Shown here piece after piece: positions 1 through 8,159 of a DNA stretch of 64,000 nucleotides. The stretch's first letter is position 1, and every line of letters starts with the position of its first letter. The DNA is from JAFKKS01 sp050187875 (GTDB lineage Bacteria > Pseudomonadota > Alphaproteobacteria > Rhizobiales > Xanthobacteraceae), in NCBI GenBank assembly GCA_050187875.1, contig JBFWXB010000001.1:178025-242024 (forward strand), in the 5' to 3' direction. The position numbers were made by a program, and so were the translations under genes. The notes beneath the pieces are model-generated. The model was not told the origin of the DNA and did not search any database. It saw only the letters and a list, made by a program, of their open reading frames with translations.

Positions 1-1181
1 GCCACCTGCAGGAGCCGCGCGGCCGGCGCCAGCGTCCAGCCTTGGACCAACAGCGAGATCAGCACCACGACGAAAGCGACGTCGAAATAGAGATACGCTT
101 TTGGCATCCCGACAAGGAGCGGAATCGATGCGAGGAAGATGCCGACTGCGCCGCGCAGGCCGACCCAGGAAATGAACAGCTTGTCGCGCCAGGCGAAGCG
201 GAACGGCCACAGGCAAAGGAACACCGCCGCCGGCCGCGCGATGAACATCAGCGCGAATGCAATCAGAAGCGCCGGCACGAGCGTCGAGGAAAGCCGCTCC
301 GGCCACACGAGGAGCCCAAGGATGACGAACATCACGATCTGCGCGAGCCAGGTCACCGCGTCGAGGAACGTGATGACGGCGTTGTGCGCGCGGGTTGGCC
401 GGTTGCCGACCACCATGCCGGCGACATAGGCGGCGAGATATCCCGATCCGGACGCCATTTCTGTCGCGCCGAAGACGACCAGCGCGCCGGTCGCGACGAA
501 CGGGGCGTGCAGCCCTTGCGGGAGGTCGAGCCGGTTCATCACGCCGACAAGCCCGAGCCCGCCGAGAAGCCCGATCGCTGCGCCGAGAAGCGCGCGGGCG
601 GAGAGTTCGGCGAGCGCCCCCGCCCAGGTGCCGTGCCCTTGCGTCAGGATCTCGACGAGGAGGATGGTGAGGAAGATCGCGAAGGGGTCGTTGGTGCCGG
701 ACTCGACTTCCAACGTCGCGCCGACGCGCGGCCGCAGGCGCAAGCCGCGCGTATGGATCAGGAAGAAAACGGCGGCCGCGTCGGTCGAGCCGATGACTGC
801 GCCGACGAGCAGGCTCTCCGTCCAGGAGATGTCGAGGGAGAAATGCGCGACGGGCGCGACCAGCGCCGCGGTGAAGAGCACGCCGACGGTCGCGAGCAGC
901 CCCGCCGGCGCGAAGACGTTGCGGAACACCTGATAGCGCGTGCGCAAGCCGCCGTCGAAAAGGATGATCGCGAGCGCAATCGAGCCGACGGTGAAGGCCG
1001 TCCCCACATCGTTGAACTTGATGCCGCCTGGGCCCGATTCGCCTGCGAATACGCCGATCAGAAGGAAGACGAAGAGGAGCGGCGCGCCGAACCGCAGGGC
1101 GATCAGGCTCGACAGGATGCCGGCAAGTACGATCACCGCCCCGAGCAGCACGGTGAGATTGACGAAATCGAGGGCGGCCAT
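1..1181 (-). CDS. Potassium/proton antiporter, CPA1 (NhaP2/CvrA-like), C-terminus cut by window edge
   Basis: An inner-membrane monovalent cation/proton exchanger that runs off the left edge; about 393 codons are visible. Translating the reverse strand from the ATG at 1181 gives a highly hydrophobic protein with roughly a dozen membrane spans. Two CPA1 hallmarks are present: STDAAAVF at residues 132-139 and ESGTNDP at 160-166, which carries the acidic residue of the ion site. WVGLRGAVG near residue 350 is also typical. The missing C-terminus would show whether TrkA-C or CorC domains follow, as in NhaP2. A putative AAGGAG ribosome site lies 13 nt upstream. It is transcribed away from a second antiporter with a 133-nt shared intergenic region. 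The family is secure; the ion specificity is inferred. Confidence 0.85.
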   Translation of the reverse strand, partial: MAALDFVNLTVLLGAVIVLAGILSSLIALRFGAPLLFVFLLIGVFAGESGPGGIKFNDVGTAFTVGSIALAIILFDGGLRTRYQVFRNVFAPAGLLATVGVLFTAALVAPVAHFSLDISWTESLLVGAVIGSTDAAAVFFLIHTRGLRLRPRVGATLEVESGTNDPFAIFLTILLVEILTQGHGTWAGALAELSARALLGAAIGLLGGLGLVGVMNRLDLPQGLHAPFVATGALVVFGATEMASGSGYLAAYVAGMVVGNRPTRAHNAVITFLDAVTWLAQIVMFVILGLLVWPERLSSTLVPALLIAFALMFIARPAAVFLCLWPFRFAWRDKLFISWVGLRGAVGIFLASIPLLVGMPKAYLYFDVAFVVVLISLLVQGWTLAPAARLLQV

Positions 1182-1314
1182 CGAAGCCGAGCGTCTCCTT
1201 TGCTGGCTGCCGCACGCGCGACATCAGACCATATTGCACGCCCATTGCGGCTCGTGGGTAACAAAGAGGGGCCCACCCCCCTATTTTCCGCGAACCCCGC
1301 AGGAGAGCCGCCGG

Positions 1315-3072
1315 ATGCCGCACAGCACGCCTCTGATATCGACCATCGTGGCGGGCTTTGTGTTGGCGTTCGCGCTCGGCGCTCTGGTGCAGAGGTTCCG
1401 GATATCGCCGCTGGTCGGCTATCTCCTCGCCGGCGTCGTCATGGGGCCGTTCACGCCCGGCTTCGTCGCCGATCAGGGCCTTGCCAACGAGCTCGCCGAG
1501 ATCGGCGTGGTGCTGCTGATGTTCGGCGTCGGGCTGCACTTCTCGCTCAAGGACCTCCTCTCCGTCCGCGCCATCGCGGTGCCGGGCGCCTTGGTGCAGA
1601 TCGCCGTCGCCACGGCCCTTGGCCTCGGCCTGGCGCGCCTGATGGGTTGGAACATGGGCGCAGGCGTGACGTTCGGCCTCGCCCTCTCGACCGCCAGCAC
1701 CGTGGTGCTCCTGCGGGCGATGCAGGAGCGCCGCCTGATCGAGACGGAGCGCGGCCGCATCGCGGTCGGCTGGCTCATCGTCGAGGACATCGCGATGGTG
1801 CTCACCCTCGTGCTGGTGCCCGCCTTGGCCGGCATCCTCAAGGGCGAAGCGACAAACGCCGCGAGCCTCACGCAGCTCGCCATCCCAGCCCTCATCATTC
1901 TTGTGAAGGTCGCCGCTTTCAGCGCCGTGATGCTGCTGGTCGGCCGCCGCGTGATCCCCTGGATCCTGCATTACGTCGCGCACACCGGCTCACGCGAACT
2001 CTTCCGCCTCTCGGTCCTCGCCATCGCGCTCGGCTGCGCCTTCGGCGCGACGATGCTGTTCGATGTCTCCTTCGCGCTCGGCGCGTTCTTCGCCGGCATG
2101 ATCTTGAGCGAATCGGAGCTGAGCCAGCGCGCAGCCCAGGAAACGCTGCCGCTACGCGACGCCTTCGCCGTGCTGTTCTTCGTCTCGGTCGGCATGCTGT
2201 TCGATCCGACCATCATCGCGCGCGAGGCCGGCCCAGTGCTGGCGACGCTCTTCATCATCATGTTCGGCAAGTCGTTCGCGGCGTTCCTCATCGTGCGCCT
2301 CGCTGGATATTCGACCAACACGGCGCTGACGATCTCGGCAAGTCTTGCGCAGATCGGCGAGTTCTCCTTCATCCTCGTCAGTCTCGGCGTCGCGCTTGCC
2401 CTCCTTCCCGAGCGCGGACGCGACCTCGTACTCGCCGGATCGATCGTCTCGATCATGCTCAACCCGTTCGTCTTCCAGGTCCTCGATTGGGTGCAAGCCC
2501 GCACCGAAGAGGAGCGCCCCGAGGATGCCGTGCCGCAAGACGCCGAGCCGGGAACGCGCGTCGAAATCCCGCCGACTTCGCTGACCGATCATGTCGTGCT
2601 GATCGGCCATGGGCGGGTCGGCAGCCGCATCAGTGAAGCGGTGAGGGCAAGCGGCGCGCCGCTCCTGGTGGTCGAAGACAATGCCGACAAGTCCGCGCAG
2701 CTGCGCGAGCAAGGTGTCGAAACCATCACCGGCAACGCCGCCGATCCGCAGCTGATCCAAGCCCTGAACCTGCCGGTGGCGCGCTGCCTTCTCGTTGCGA
2801 TCCCGAACGGCTTCGAGGGCGGTCAGGTCGTGGCGCAGGCGCGCGGCATCAACGCCGACCTCCCCATTATTGCGCGCTCCCATTCGCAGGACGAGACCGC
2901 GCATCTGATGAAATACGGCGCGACGCGGGTGGTGATGGGCGAGGACGAGATCGCGAAGGCGATGATCGCCGACGCTTGCGCTCCCGACGCGGCGGCGAAC
3001 GACCGCGCCTACGCATCGGAAGCGAGCCTGACGCCGTTGCCGGAGCAGCCGGCGCCCTCCTCCGCGGCCTGA
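1315..3072 (+). CDS. Kef/YbaL-type cation:proton antiporter (CPA2) with RCK/TrkA-N domain
   Basis: A 585-residue CPA2 antiporter. Residues 1-400 are about twelve membrane segments of the Na_H_Exchanger fold, beginning with a typical RFRISPLVGYLLAGVVMGP stretch. Residues about 424-540 form a cytosolic Rossmann domain starting GHGRVGSRI, which binds a nucleotide and gates transport in this family. The length and the single C-terminal RCK-N domain fit E. coli YbaL. The ATG at 1315 was chosen because AGGAG lies 9 nt upstream and the membrane core starts right after it; the longer frame extends into the opposite-strand antiporter. It ends 5 nt before the convergent BKACE gene. Substrate (K+ or Na+) cannot be read from sequence. 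Confidence 0.9.
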   Translation: MPHSTPLISTIVAGFVLAFALGALVQRFRISPLVGYLLAGVVMGPFTPGFVADQGLANELAEIGVVLLMFGVGLHFSLKDLLSVRAIAVPGALVQIAVATALGLGLARLMGWNMGAGVTFGLALSTASTVVLLRAMQERRLIETERGRIAVGWLIVEDIAMVLTLVLVPALAGILKGEATNAASLTQLAIPALIILVKVAAFSAVMLLVGRRVIPWILHYVAHTGSRELFRLSVLAIALGCAFGATMLFDVSFALGAFFAGMILSESELSQRAAQETLPLRDAFAVLFFVSVGMLFDPTIIAREAGPVLATLFIIMFGKSFAAFLIVRLAGYSTNTALTISASLAQIGEFSFILVSLGVALALLPERGRDLVLAGSIVSIMLNPFVFQVLDWVQARTEEERPEDAVPQDAEPGTRVEIPPTSLTDHVVLIGHGRVGSRISEAVRASGAPLLVVEDNADKSAQLREQGVETITGNAADPQLIQALNLPVARCLLVAIPNGFEGGQVVAQARGINADLPIIARSHSQDETAHLMKYGATRVVMGEDEIAKAMIADACAPDAAANDRAYASEASLTPLPEQPAPSSAA

Positions 3073-3077
3073 CGCCG

Positions 3078-4007
3078 TCAGAAGGCGACCTTGTCGCCGC
3101 CCTTGAGTTCGAGGATCTCGCGCGCCTCGTCGGCGCTCGCGATGGCAAGGCCAAGCCCCTCGATGATCTGTCGCGCCTTCGTCACCTGCTCGGCATTGGA
3201 TTTCGTAAGCTGGCCAGGCCCGAGCCAGAGTGAGTCTTCCATGCCGACGCGGACATTGCCGCCCATCGCCGCCGCCATCGCCGCGATCGGCATCTGATTG
3301 CGCCCCGCCCCGAGCACGCTCCAGCGATACTGATCGCCGAACAAGCGGTCGGCCGTGCGCTTCATGTGGGCGACGTCTTCCGGATGCGGGCCGATGCCGC
3401 CGAGGATACCGAACACCGACTGTACGAAGAACGGCGGCTTCACCAAGCCGCGATCGACGAAATGCGCCAGCGTATAGAGGTGCCCGATGTCGTAGCACTC
3501 GATCTCGAAGCGGGTTCCGTTATTGGCGCAGGTCGTGAGGATGTATTCGATATCAGCGAAGGTGTTCTTGAAGATGCGTTCGCGCGAGCCCTCGAGATAA
3601 GGCTTCTCCCAGGCATATTTGAACTCCTTCTGCCGCGCGAGCATCGGAAAGAGGCCGAAATTCATGCTGCCCATATTGAGGCTCGCGACCTCGGGCTTGA
3701 AGGTCGCGGCCGGCCTTACGCGCTCCTCGACGCTCATCGTCGGCGCGCCACCGGTGGTGATGTTCACCACGCAGTTCGAGCGCTGCTTGATGACCTGCAG
3801 GAACGGCGCGAACGCCTCCGGCGACTGATCCGGCTGCCCGTCGGCCGGCTTGCGCGCATGCAGATGCACGACCGCGGCGCCCGCTTCCGCCGCCCCGATC
3901 GCCGCGTCCGCAATCTCCTGCGCCGTGATCGGCAGATGCGGCGACATCGAGGGCGTATGGATCGAGCCGGTGACGGCGCAGGTAATGATGACTTTGCGGG
4001 GAGCCAT
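3078..4007 (-). CDS. Beta-keto acid cleavage enzyme (BKACE, DUF849 family)
   Basis: A 309-residue enzyme of the BKACE family. Characterised members such as Kce condense a beta-keto acid with acetyl-CoA and release acetoacetate plus a new CoA ester, using a zinc ion. The zinc ligands are visible as HLHAR (H48, H50), and the C-terminal half carries the family signature VRVGMEDSLWLGPGQ. The length is normal. The next gene in the same direction (32 nt away) is a 3-hydroxyacyl-CoA dehydrogenase of the carnitine/gulonate dehydrogenase type, which would make the beta-keto acid for this enzyme. The pair recalls carnitine dehydrogenase plus dehydrocarnitine cleavage enzyme, but no betainyl-CoA thioesterase is present, so the substrate is open. 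GAGG precedes the ATG. Confidence 0.9.
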   Translation of the reverse strand: MAPRKVIITCAVTGSIHTPSMSPHLPITAQEIADAAIGAAEAGAAVVHLHARKPADGQPDQSPEAFAPFLQVIKQRSNCVVNITTGGAPTMSVEERVRPAATFKPEVASLNMGSMNFGLFPMLARQKEFKYAWEKPYLEGSRERIFKNTFADIEYILTTCANNGTRFEIECYDIGHLYTLAHFVDRGLVKPPFFVQSVFGILGGIGPHPEDVAHMKRTADRLFGDQYRWSVLGAGRNQMPIAAMAAAMGGNVRVGMEDSLWLGPGQLTKSNAEQVTKARQIIEGLGLAIASADEAREILELKGGDKVAF

Positions 4008-4039
4008 GGCGTTTCCTCTTTATCGTTGATGTCAGAAGA

Positions 4040-4972
4040 TCAGGATTCCGGCTGCGATGCCTTGTGCACGCGCAATGCTGCGAGCCGCTTGTCGCGCCAC
4101 CGCATCTTGTCAGCGATCTTGCGCCCCGACGGAGTCAGCGGCCACTGTGCCATGATCCGGTCGACGTTCTCCTTGCGGTACACGTGCGAGCCGCCCATGC
4201 CGTCCTGCAGGCGCCCGAGGCTCGGGCCGTAGCGCGCGCAATAATCGGGAATGCCGCCCGGCGCATTGAGCTCGATCGTCTCGAACGGCCCCATAAACGC
4301 CCAGCGAAGGCCAAGCCCATCCTTGATCGTCTTGTCGCAATCCTGCGGCGAGACATAGCCTTCGCCGACGAGACGGAAGGCTTCCGAGAGGAGCGCCGCC
4401 TGTAGCCGATTGAGGATGAAGCCGTCCACCTCGCGCTTCACGACGATCGGCACCTGCTTGATGCCCTCGTAGACGGCCTTCGCGCGCGCGATTGTTTCCG
4501 GCGACGTCCACGGCGCGCCAACAAGCTCGACGAGCGGAACAAGATGCGGAGGATTGACGGGATGCGCGACGAGGCAGCGCACGCGGCCTGCCAGGCTTTC
4601 GGTGAATTTGCTGGCGACGATGGTCGACGTCGACGACGCGAGAATGGCGTCGGGCGCGGCGGCCGCATCGAGCGCGCCGAAGACATCGATCTTGGTCTGC
4701 AAATCCTCTGGCAGGCTTTCCTGAACGAACTCCGCGTCGTTGAGCGCATCGATGATATCGCGGGCGATGCGCACGCGCTTGGCGGCGGCTTTCGCGTCGC
4801 TGACGAGGCCCTGCTCGGCGAGTTCATCGAGCCCTTCGGCGATCAACGCCAACGCCTTCTCACTGGCCCCGGACGCGGCGTCGTAGATCGCGACGTTCCA
4901 TCCGGCACGGGCGAAGACGATGGCCCAGGAGCGGCCAATCAGTCCGGCTCCGATCATGGCAACTGATGGCAT
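4040..4972 (-). CDS. NAD-dependent 3-hydroxyacyl-CoA/3-hydroxyacid dehydrogenase (lambda-crystallin/carnitine dehydrogenase type)
   Basis: A 310-residue dehydrogenase with an N-terminal Rossmann domain (GAGLIG, residues 8-13) and a helical 3HCDH C-domain. The catalytic histidine is in HPVNPPHLVPLVEL (H137), a form typical of the lambda-crystallin, L-gulonate and L-carnitine 3-dehydrogenase subgroup rather than fatty-acid FadB. The start at 4972 puts the nucleotide-binding strand at the extreme N-terminus with AAAGGG upstream; a longer frame adds 20 unlikely residues. It precedes the BKACE gene and probably shares its transcript, supplying a beta-keto acid. The exact substrate is unknown. Confidence 0.85.
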   Translation of the reverse strand: MPSVAMIGAGLIGRSWAIVFARAGWNVAIYDAASGASEKALALIAEGLDELAEQGLVSDAKAAAKRVRIARDIIDALNDAEFVQESLPEDLQTKIDVFGALDAAAAPDAILASSTSTIVASKFTESLAGRVRCLVAHPVNPPHLVPLVELVGAPWTSPETIARAKAVYEGIKQVPIVVKREVDGFILNRLQAALLSEAFRLVGEGYVSPQDCDKTIKDGLGLRWAFMGPFETIELNAPGGIPDYCARYGPSLGRLQDGMGGSHVYRKENVDRIMAQWPLTPSGRKIADKMRWRDKRLAALRVHKASQPES

Positions 4973-5098
4973 CGCTGTGCCCTTTCGCAATCCGTCCGCG
5001 TCATGCTCTGATGCGGCCGAACGCGGCCGCAAACGCGAAGACTAGCGTAGCTTGCGCGTCGCGACCAAGGCCGGCGTGGAGCATAGGAGGATTGAGCG

Positions 5099-5875
5099 AT
5101 GGATCTCGGCATCAAGGGATTGCGCGTTCTCGTGACGGCGGGCGCTGGCGGCATCGGGCTAGAGATCACCCGATCATTCGTCAACGAGGGCGCCAAGGTG
5201 CATATCTGCGACGTCGATCAGCGCGCCCTCGACGCGTTGGCGAAAAGCGATCCGCAGGTCACGCGCAGCATCGCCGACGTCGCCAACCGTGCGCAGGTCG
5301 CGAAGCTTTTCGACGAGGCGCTCAACGCGCTCGGCGGTCTCGACGTGCTCGTCAACAATGCCGGCATCGCTGGCCCGACAGGCCGCGTCGAAGACATCGC
5401 ACCCGAGGACTGGGACCGCTGCCTCGCGATCGACATCACCGGGCAGTTCAACTGCGTGCGGCTCGCCGTGCCGCATCTGCGCAAGAGCAAGAACGCCTCG
5501 ATCGTCAATCTCTCGTCGATCGCCGGACGGCTCGGCTACCCGCTGCGCACGCCCTATGCAGCGTCGAAATGGGCGACGGTCGGCTTCACCAAGTCGCTTG
5601 CGGCGGAACTCGGCCCCGACGGCATCCGTGTCAACGCCATCCAGCCGGGCATTGTCGAAGGCGAACGCATCCAGCAGGTGTTCGAGAACAAGGCGAAGGC
5701 GCGCGGCGTTTCACTCGAGACGATGCTGAAGGAGGTGCTCTCCGTCGTCTCCTTGCGCACGATGGTCACGCCGCAGCAGATCGCCGATCAGATCGTGTTC
5801 CTCTGCTCCGAGCGCGGACGCACGATCTCCGGCCAGGCGATCAGCATCTGCGGCGACGTGCAGATGCTGCCGTAG
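5099..5875 (+). CDS. Short-chain dehydrogenase/reductase
   Basis: A 258-residue classical SDR. The nucleotide site is TAGAGGIG (residues 13-20), NNAG is at 86-89, and the catalytic set is Ser139/140, Tyr153 and Lys157 (YAASK). Asp38 at the end of the second beta-strand favours NAD(H). A near-perfect AGGAGG lies 7 nt before the ATG. It is divergent from the BKACE/3HCDH pair with about 126 nt between, so the three genes may be co-regulated in one hydroxy-acid pathway; that link is inferred from position only. The substrate cannot be predicted. Confidence 0.85.
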   Translation: MDLGIKGLRVLVTAGAGGIGLEITRSFVNEGAKVHICDVDQRALDALAKSDPQVTRSIADVANRAQVAKLFDEALNALGGLDVLVNNAGIAGPTGRVEDIAPEDWDRCLAIDITGQFNCVRLAVPHLRKSKNASIVNLSSIAGRLGYPLRTPYAASKWATVGFTKSLAAELGPDGIRVNAIQPGIVEGERIQQVFENKAKARGVSLETMLKEVLSVVSLRTMVTPQQIADQIVFLCSERGRTISGQAISICGDVQMLP

Positions 5876-5897
5876 CGTCCGTCCCGACAGCCCTTAT

Positions 5898-6038
5898 CGT
5901 CATCCTGAGGTGCCCGCACGCAGTGCGGGCCTCGAAGGATGGCCGCAGACGCCGGGGCCGTCGCCCTTCGAGGCTCGGCGCAAACGCGCCTCGCACCTCA
6001 GGGTGACGGGTCATGGCGGGGACAAGCCCGGCCATGAC
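5898..6038. repeat. Palindromic intergenic repeat (CGTCATCCTGAGGTG type) plus a shorter inverted repeat
   Basis: 5898-6008 begins CGTCATCCTGAGGTG and ends CACCTCAGGGTGACG, with internal CCTCGAAGGATG and CCTTCGAGG arms, so the whole element can fold into a long branched hairpin. Immediately after it, GTCATGGC (6010-6017) pairs with GCCATGAC (6031-6038). It lies between convergent genes and could end both transcripts. A second copy of the long form sits between gap and pgk. Confidence 0.85.
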
Positions 6039-6065
6039 GCCTCGACGATGACGACCTGACGCGCG

Positions 6066-7514
6066 CTACACCCCGCCCATGCAGACGTATTTCACGTTCA
6101 CGTAGTCATCCCAGCCGTATTTCGAGCCCTCGCGGCCGAGGCCGGATTCCTTCACGCCGCCGAACGGCGCGACTTCGGTCGTGATGACGCCGGCATTGAC
6201 GCCGACCTGACCGTAGTCGAGTCCCTCCGCGACGCGGAAGGCGCGGCCGAGATCCTTGGTGAAGAAATAGCAAGCGAGGCCGAACTCGGTCGCGTTCGCG
6301 AGGGCAATGCCTTCTGCTTCCGTCTTGAACTTGAAGAGCGGCGCGACCGGCCCGAACGTCTCCTCGCGCGCAACCGCCATCTCGGGCGTCACGTTCGCAA
6401 TCACGGTCGGCTCGAAGAACGTTCCGCCGAGCTTGTGGCGCTTGCCGCCGGCCACCACCTTGCCGCCCTTCTTCACGGCGTCGGCGATGTGCTCCTCGAC
6501 CTTCTCGATCGCTTTTTCGTCGATCAGCGGGCCTTGCTGCACGCCCTGCTCCATGCCGTTGCCGACCTTGAGCGCCTTCGAGGCAGCGGCAAGCTTCTCC
6601 GCGAATTTGTCGTAGATGCCTTCCTGCACGATGAAGCGGTTGGCGCAGACGCACGTCTGGCCGCTGTTGCGATACTTCGAGGCGATGGCGCCTTCCACCG
6701 CGGCATCGATATCCGCATCGTCGAAAACGAGGAACGGCGCGTTGCCGCCGAGCTCCATCGAGACGCGCTTCATCGTGTGCGAGGATTGCTCCACCAGCTT
6801 CTTGCCGATCTCGGTCGAGCCGGTGAAGGTGATCTTCTTCACGATCGGGTTGGAGGTGAGCTCCGCGCCGATCTCGCTCGCCTTGCCGGTGAGGATGTTG
6901 ACGACGCCCGGCGGGATGCCGGCCTTCTCGCACAGCGCGCCCCAAGCAAGGCCTGAATACGGCGTTTGCGACGCCGGCTTGATCACCATCGTGCATCCGG
7001 TCGCAAGTGCCGGCCCGAGCTTGCGCGCGATCATCGACGACGGGAAGTTCCACGGCGTGATCGCGCCGACGACACCGACCGGCTGCTTGATGGTGAGGAT
7101 GCGTCGCCCCTGCCAGGGCGAGGGAATGGTATCGCCATAGATGCGCCGCGCTTCCTCGGCGAACCAGAGCACATAGGCGGCGCTGCCGCCGACCTCGCCG
7201 CGCGCTTCCGCGAGCGACTTGCCCTGCTCGACCGTGAGCAGCATCGCCAGCTCTTCCTTATTCTGCTCGATCAGCGCCGCGAGCTTGCGCAGTGCATCCG
7301 CGCGCTCCGAGGCAAGCTTGCCGCTCCAGGCAGGAAACGCCTTGGCGGCGGCTTCGATCGCGCGCTTCGTCTCGGCGCGGCCGCAGGATGGCACCGTGCC
7401 GATCACGTCACCGGTCGCGGGGTCGGTGACGTCGATGGTTTTCTTGCTGTCGGCGCCCACCCATTCACCACCGATGAAATTGCTTTCGCGTTTGAATTCG
7501 AGCTTCTGCAGCAT
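6066..7514 (-). CDS. gabD: NAD(P)-dependent succinate-semialdehyde dehydrogenase
   Basis: A 482-residue aldehyde dehydrogenase that fits GabD in length and sequence. The catalytic cysteine is C288 in NSGQTCVCANRF, and the general base is E254 in MELGGNAPF. The cofactor region TPWNFPSSMIARK and FTGSTEIGKKL are intact. The start is supported by GGAGGAG just upstream. GabD oxidises succinate semialdehyde to succinate, feeding the TCA cycle. It lies beside the BKACE/3HCDH/SDR group, so a semialdehyde may be a shared intermediate, though no aminotransferase is adjacent. Related semialdehydes such as glutarate semialdehyde are possible substrates. Confidence 0.9.
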   Translation of the reverse strand: MLQKLEFKRESNFIGGEWVGADSKKTIDVTDPATGDVIGTVPSCGRAETKRAIEAAAKAFPAWSGKLASERADALRKLAALIEQNKEELAMLLTVEQGKSLAEARGEVGGSAAYVLWFAEEARRIYGDTIPSPWQGRRILTIKQPVGVVGAITPWNFPSSMIARKLGPALATGCTMVIKPASQTPYSGLAWGALCEKAGIPPGVVNILTGKASEIGAELTSNPIVKKITFTGSTEIGKKLVEQSSHTMKRVSMELGGNAPFLVFDDADIDAAVEGAIASKYRNSGQTCVCANRFIVQEGIYDKFAEKLAAASKALKVGNGMEQGVQQGPLIDEKAIEKVEEHIADAVKKGGKVVAGGKRHKLGGTFFEPTVIANVTPEMAVAREETFGPVAPLFKFKTEAEGIALANATEFGLACYFFTKDLGRAFRVAEGLDYGQVGVNAGVITTEVAPFGGVKESGLGREGSKYGWDDYVNVKYVCMGGV

Positions 7515-7677
7515 CTTCTCCTCCTGACGGCCAATGGGGTGGACTTGCGATCAATCTAGGCCCTGCCGCGCCCGCCCGCCACCTCGCGCAAAAAGATCAT
7601 GAACCTTTTGCCGGCCGGCGCCGACGAATGTCCCAGATGGCCAATTCCGGCCTCGCACCATTGAAGGGGAATGAACC

Positions 7678-7917
7678 ATGTCGATCAATGCGAAGAAGCT
7701 CGTTGCCGGCCTCGTCATCGCCGCCACCGTCCTGTCCACCGCTGGCGCCGCCCAGGCGAAGGGCTGGCACCACCACGGCGGCCTCGGCTTTGGCATCGGC
7801 CTCGGCATCCTCGGCGCGGTCGCTGCCGCGGGCGCTTATGAAGCGACGGTCTGCACACGCGTGCCGCTCTACAACCGTTACGGCGACTATATCGGCAGCC
7901 GCACGGTCTGCGACTGA
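7678..7917 (+). CDS. Small secreted glycine/histidine-containing protein
   Basis: A 79-residue hypothetical protein. Residues 1-27 form a clear Sec signal peptide ending AQA-K. The mature part has GWHHHGG, then a glycine-rich hydrophobic stretch (about residues 33-52) that could be a membrane helix, and a short tail with two cysteines (CTRVPLYNRYGDYIGSRTVCD) that could form one disulfide. AAGGGGAA lies before the ATG. Such short envelope proteins are common in Bradyrhizobium-type genomes, but no function is known to me. It stands alone between gabD and the dehydratase. Confidence 0.7.
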   Translation: MSINAKKLVAGLVIAATVLSTAGAAQAKGWHHHGGLGFGIGLGILGAVAAAGAYEATVCTRVPLYNRYGDYIGSRTVCD

Positions 7918-8043
7918 CACCGAAGACGCCTGAACAACCCCGATCGGCGCGTCTCCCCCGTCCGCCCGCGTGCGCCGATCTTGCCGACCCGTCCGGATGG
8001 TTCCCCATCCGGGCGGGTCGCGCATTTTTGTCGATTTTGCCCT

Positions 8044-8074
8044 CCTTCACCTCTCCTTCTGGGAGAGGTGAAGG
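8044..8074. repeat. 13-bp inverted repeat, CCTCTCC family
   Basis: CCTTCACCTCTCC at 8044-8056 pairs perfectly with GGAGAGGTGAAGG at 8062-8074 across a 5-nt loop. It lies between the small secreted protein and the dehydratase and resembles a second element at 35668-35696. There is no following T-run, so intrinsic termination is not clear. Confidence 0.75.
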
Positions 8075-8159
8075 TGCCCGCCGCCGGTTGACATCGCGCG
8101 GCTTCCGTCGCGAATTGCGCAGGCACGGCCGCCGCCGCGCACCTTCCTCCGGAGACGTC

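Noticed and set aside
42..2636. An 864-codon plus-strand open frame over the first antiporter genes
   Set aside because: It is rich in Arg/Glu/Asp with no domain and lies opposite a clear CPA1 antiporter and over the Kef-type gene; it is an antisense frame of high-GC DNA.
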